Source of the DNA: Paracoccaceae bacterium
GTDB taxonomy: Bacteria; Pseudomonadota; Alphaproteobacteria; Rhodobacterales; Rhodobacteraceae
DNA length: 8,154 nucleotides
Reading direction: 5' to 3'
NCBI GenBank assembly: GCA_003564655.1
Contig: PXES01000346.1
Span: 1-8,154 of the forward strand
Shown: positions 7,093 to 8,154 of the stretch, piece by piece
Position numbering within the stretch: the stretch's first letter is position 1
Layout of the letters: each line of letters begins with the position of its first letter
Program-made: the position numbers and the translations under genes
Notes under the pieces: model-generated
The model's input: only the letters and a program-made list of their open reading frames with translations
What the model was told of the DNA's origin: nothing
Database searches by the model: none

Positions 7093-8154
7093 ATGGCAAG
7101 AGATATGGAACAACGCCGCTACCTTGCTTGGCCGACCGGTGCCATCAAGCGCCATCTGCGCCGCGAGGACGGAAGCATGATCATCCTCGGCATGTTCATC
7201 TTCGTGGCGATCCTGCTCGTCGGCGGGCTGGCGGTCGATTTCATGCGCTATGAGAATACCCGCATGCGCGTGCAGGCCACTGCCGACCGTGCCGCCCTTG
7301 CCGCCGCCACCCTGCGCGAGGCGGGCGACCGTGGCGCGCTGGTCCAAGACTATTTCGCCGCCGCCGGCCTTGAGGATTACCTTGTCGAGGTCGAGGTGGA
7401 AGAGGCCCTGAACAGCGCACAGGTGATGGTCCGGACCCGGCCTTCTACCAATACGCTCTTCATGCGTATGGTCGGGACTGACCAGCTTGCAAGCGCAGAG
7501 GTCAGCACGGCGCGCGAAGATGTCACCAATGTCGAAATCGCCCTGGTGCTCGATATCTCGGGCTCGATGCGCTGGACGGACACCATCGGCATTCCGCGCA
7601 TCACGCGACTGCGCAGTGCGGCGCGCGGGTTCATCGACCAGATGTACCCTGACGATCACTATGACACGACCACGATCTCGATCGTGCCCTATGCCGGAAC
7701 CGTGAATCCGGGGCAGGACGTGTTTGAAATATTGGGCGGGACCGCCTGGCACGACTATTCCCACTGCCCCGACCTGCCGCGCAGCACCTTCCAGGATTCC
7801 GGGTTGCCCGATGTCGCGTCCATGCCGCAGGCCGCGCATTTCATGAACTGGGCCGTCGACTGGCCGACGATGGATTGGGGCTGGTGCCCGAACGAGGCCA
7901 ACTCGATCCTCTATCATTCCAGCGACCCCGATGAATTGAAGCAGTTCCTGACAGACATGCGCCTGCATGACGGGACCGGCACCCATTACGGCATGCGCTG
8001 GGGGTTGTCGTTGCTCGACCCTTCCAGCCAGTGGCTGACCGCCGAGCTTGCGCAACGTGGCATCGTGGACGAACAGCATGATACCCGTCCGGCAGCCTGG
8101 GATGACCCCGATACGCGGAAGGTGGTGGTGTTGATGACCGATGGCATGATCACC
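7093..8154 (+). CDS. TadG-like membrane-anchored von Willebrand factor A protein, 3' end cut by window
   Basis: 354 codons are visible, with the frame open at the right edge. A basic N-terminus (to about residue 26) leads into one transmembrane helix (MIILGMFIFVAILLVGGLAV, 29-48). The TadE/TadG hallmark follows (GLAVDFMRYENTRMRVQATADRAALAAA, 45-72). From about 147 comes a von Willebrand A domain with MIDAS residues D154, S156 and S158 (DISGSM), a Thr around 295-297 (GTGTHYG) and D350 (LMTDG). The A domain holds a long insert containing the only two cysteines seen, C225 and C265, a likely disulfide if this part is periplasmic. Proteins of this kind accompany Flp/Tad pilus systems or stand alone; no other tad gene is visible, so the partner is unknown. 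The start at 7093 has only a weak purine-rich site upstream; ATG 7105 is an in-frame alternative. I found no convincing promoter in 6900-7092. Confidence 0.88.
   Translation, partial: MARDMEQRRYLAWPTGAIKRHLRREDGSMIILGMFIFVAILLVGGLAVDFMRYENTRMRVQATADRAALAAATLREAGDRGALVQDYFAAAGLEDYLVEVEVEEALNSAQVMVRTRPSTNTLFMRMVGTDQLASAEVSTAREDVTNVEIALVLDISGSMRWTDTIGIPRITRLRSAARGFIDQMYPDDHYDTTTISIVPYAGTVNPGQDVFEILGGTAWHDYSHCPDLPRSTFQDSGLPDVASMPQAAHFMNWAVDWPTMDWGWCPNEANSILYHSSDPDELKQFLTDMRLHDGTGTHYGMRWGLSLLDPSSQWLTAELAQRGIVDEQHDTRPAAWDDPDTRKVVVLMTDGMIT

Noticed and set aside
6934..8079. A 381-codon minus-strand open frame opposite the TadG-like gene.
   Set aside because: The plus-strand frame has a transmembrane helix, the TadG hallmark and a full MIDAS motif; the His/Arg-rich opposite frame has none.

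Overview
The window comes from a GC-rich alphaproteobacterium, most probably a member of the Rhodobacterales (Rhodobacter/Roseobacter group). The basis is the close family resemblance of the RpoD, DnaG and glutamate dehydrogenase proteins as remembered, the strong G/C preference at third codon positions, and a Tat-exported MsrB next to a TerB-like protein. No similarity search was possible, so the genus is not assigned.

Layout, left to right. Positions 1-1944 (minus) hold rpoD, the primary sigma factor, lacking only its last few codons beyond the left edge. After a 161-bp gap, 2106-4013 (minus) holds dnaG, the replication primase; together they form the dnaG-rpoD pair of the classical macromolecular synthesis operon. 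Across a 118-bp divergent intergenic region, 4132-4656 (plus) encodes a Tat-exported methionine-R-sulfoxide reductase (MsrB). A 214-bp gap follows that contains a perfect 19-bp inverted repeat whose loop is an ideal (GGGT)4-type G-quadruplex motif on the minus strand. At 4871-5320 (plus) lies a small TerB-like protein, apparently without a ribosome binding site. It converges with a glutamate dehydrogenase at 5403-6833 (minus), and an 11-bp GC hairpin lies between the two stop codons. A 259-bp divergent region with two short palindromes near the dehydrogenase start leads to a TadG-like membrane-anchored von Willebrand factor A protein from 7093 (plus), cut by the right edge.

The genes do not form one pathway: replication/transcription housekeeping (dnaG, rpoD), oxidised-protein repair outside the cytoplasm (msrB), a protein of unknown role (TerB-like), ammonia/glutamate metabolism (gdh) and a probable pilus or envelope protein (TadG-like). 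This is an ordinary chromosomal core segment. I see no transposase, phage gene, CRISPR array, tRNA or rRNA, and no clear new multigene system. The most unusual sequence element is the hairpin with the quadruplex loop at 4695-4760. Long open frames opposite rpoD, dnaG, gdh and the TadG-like gene are GC-bias shadows and are not annotated.
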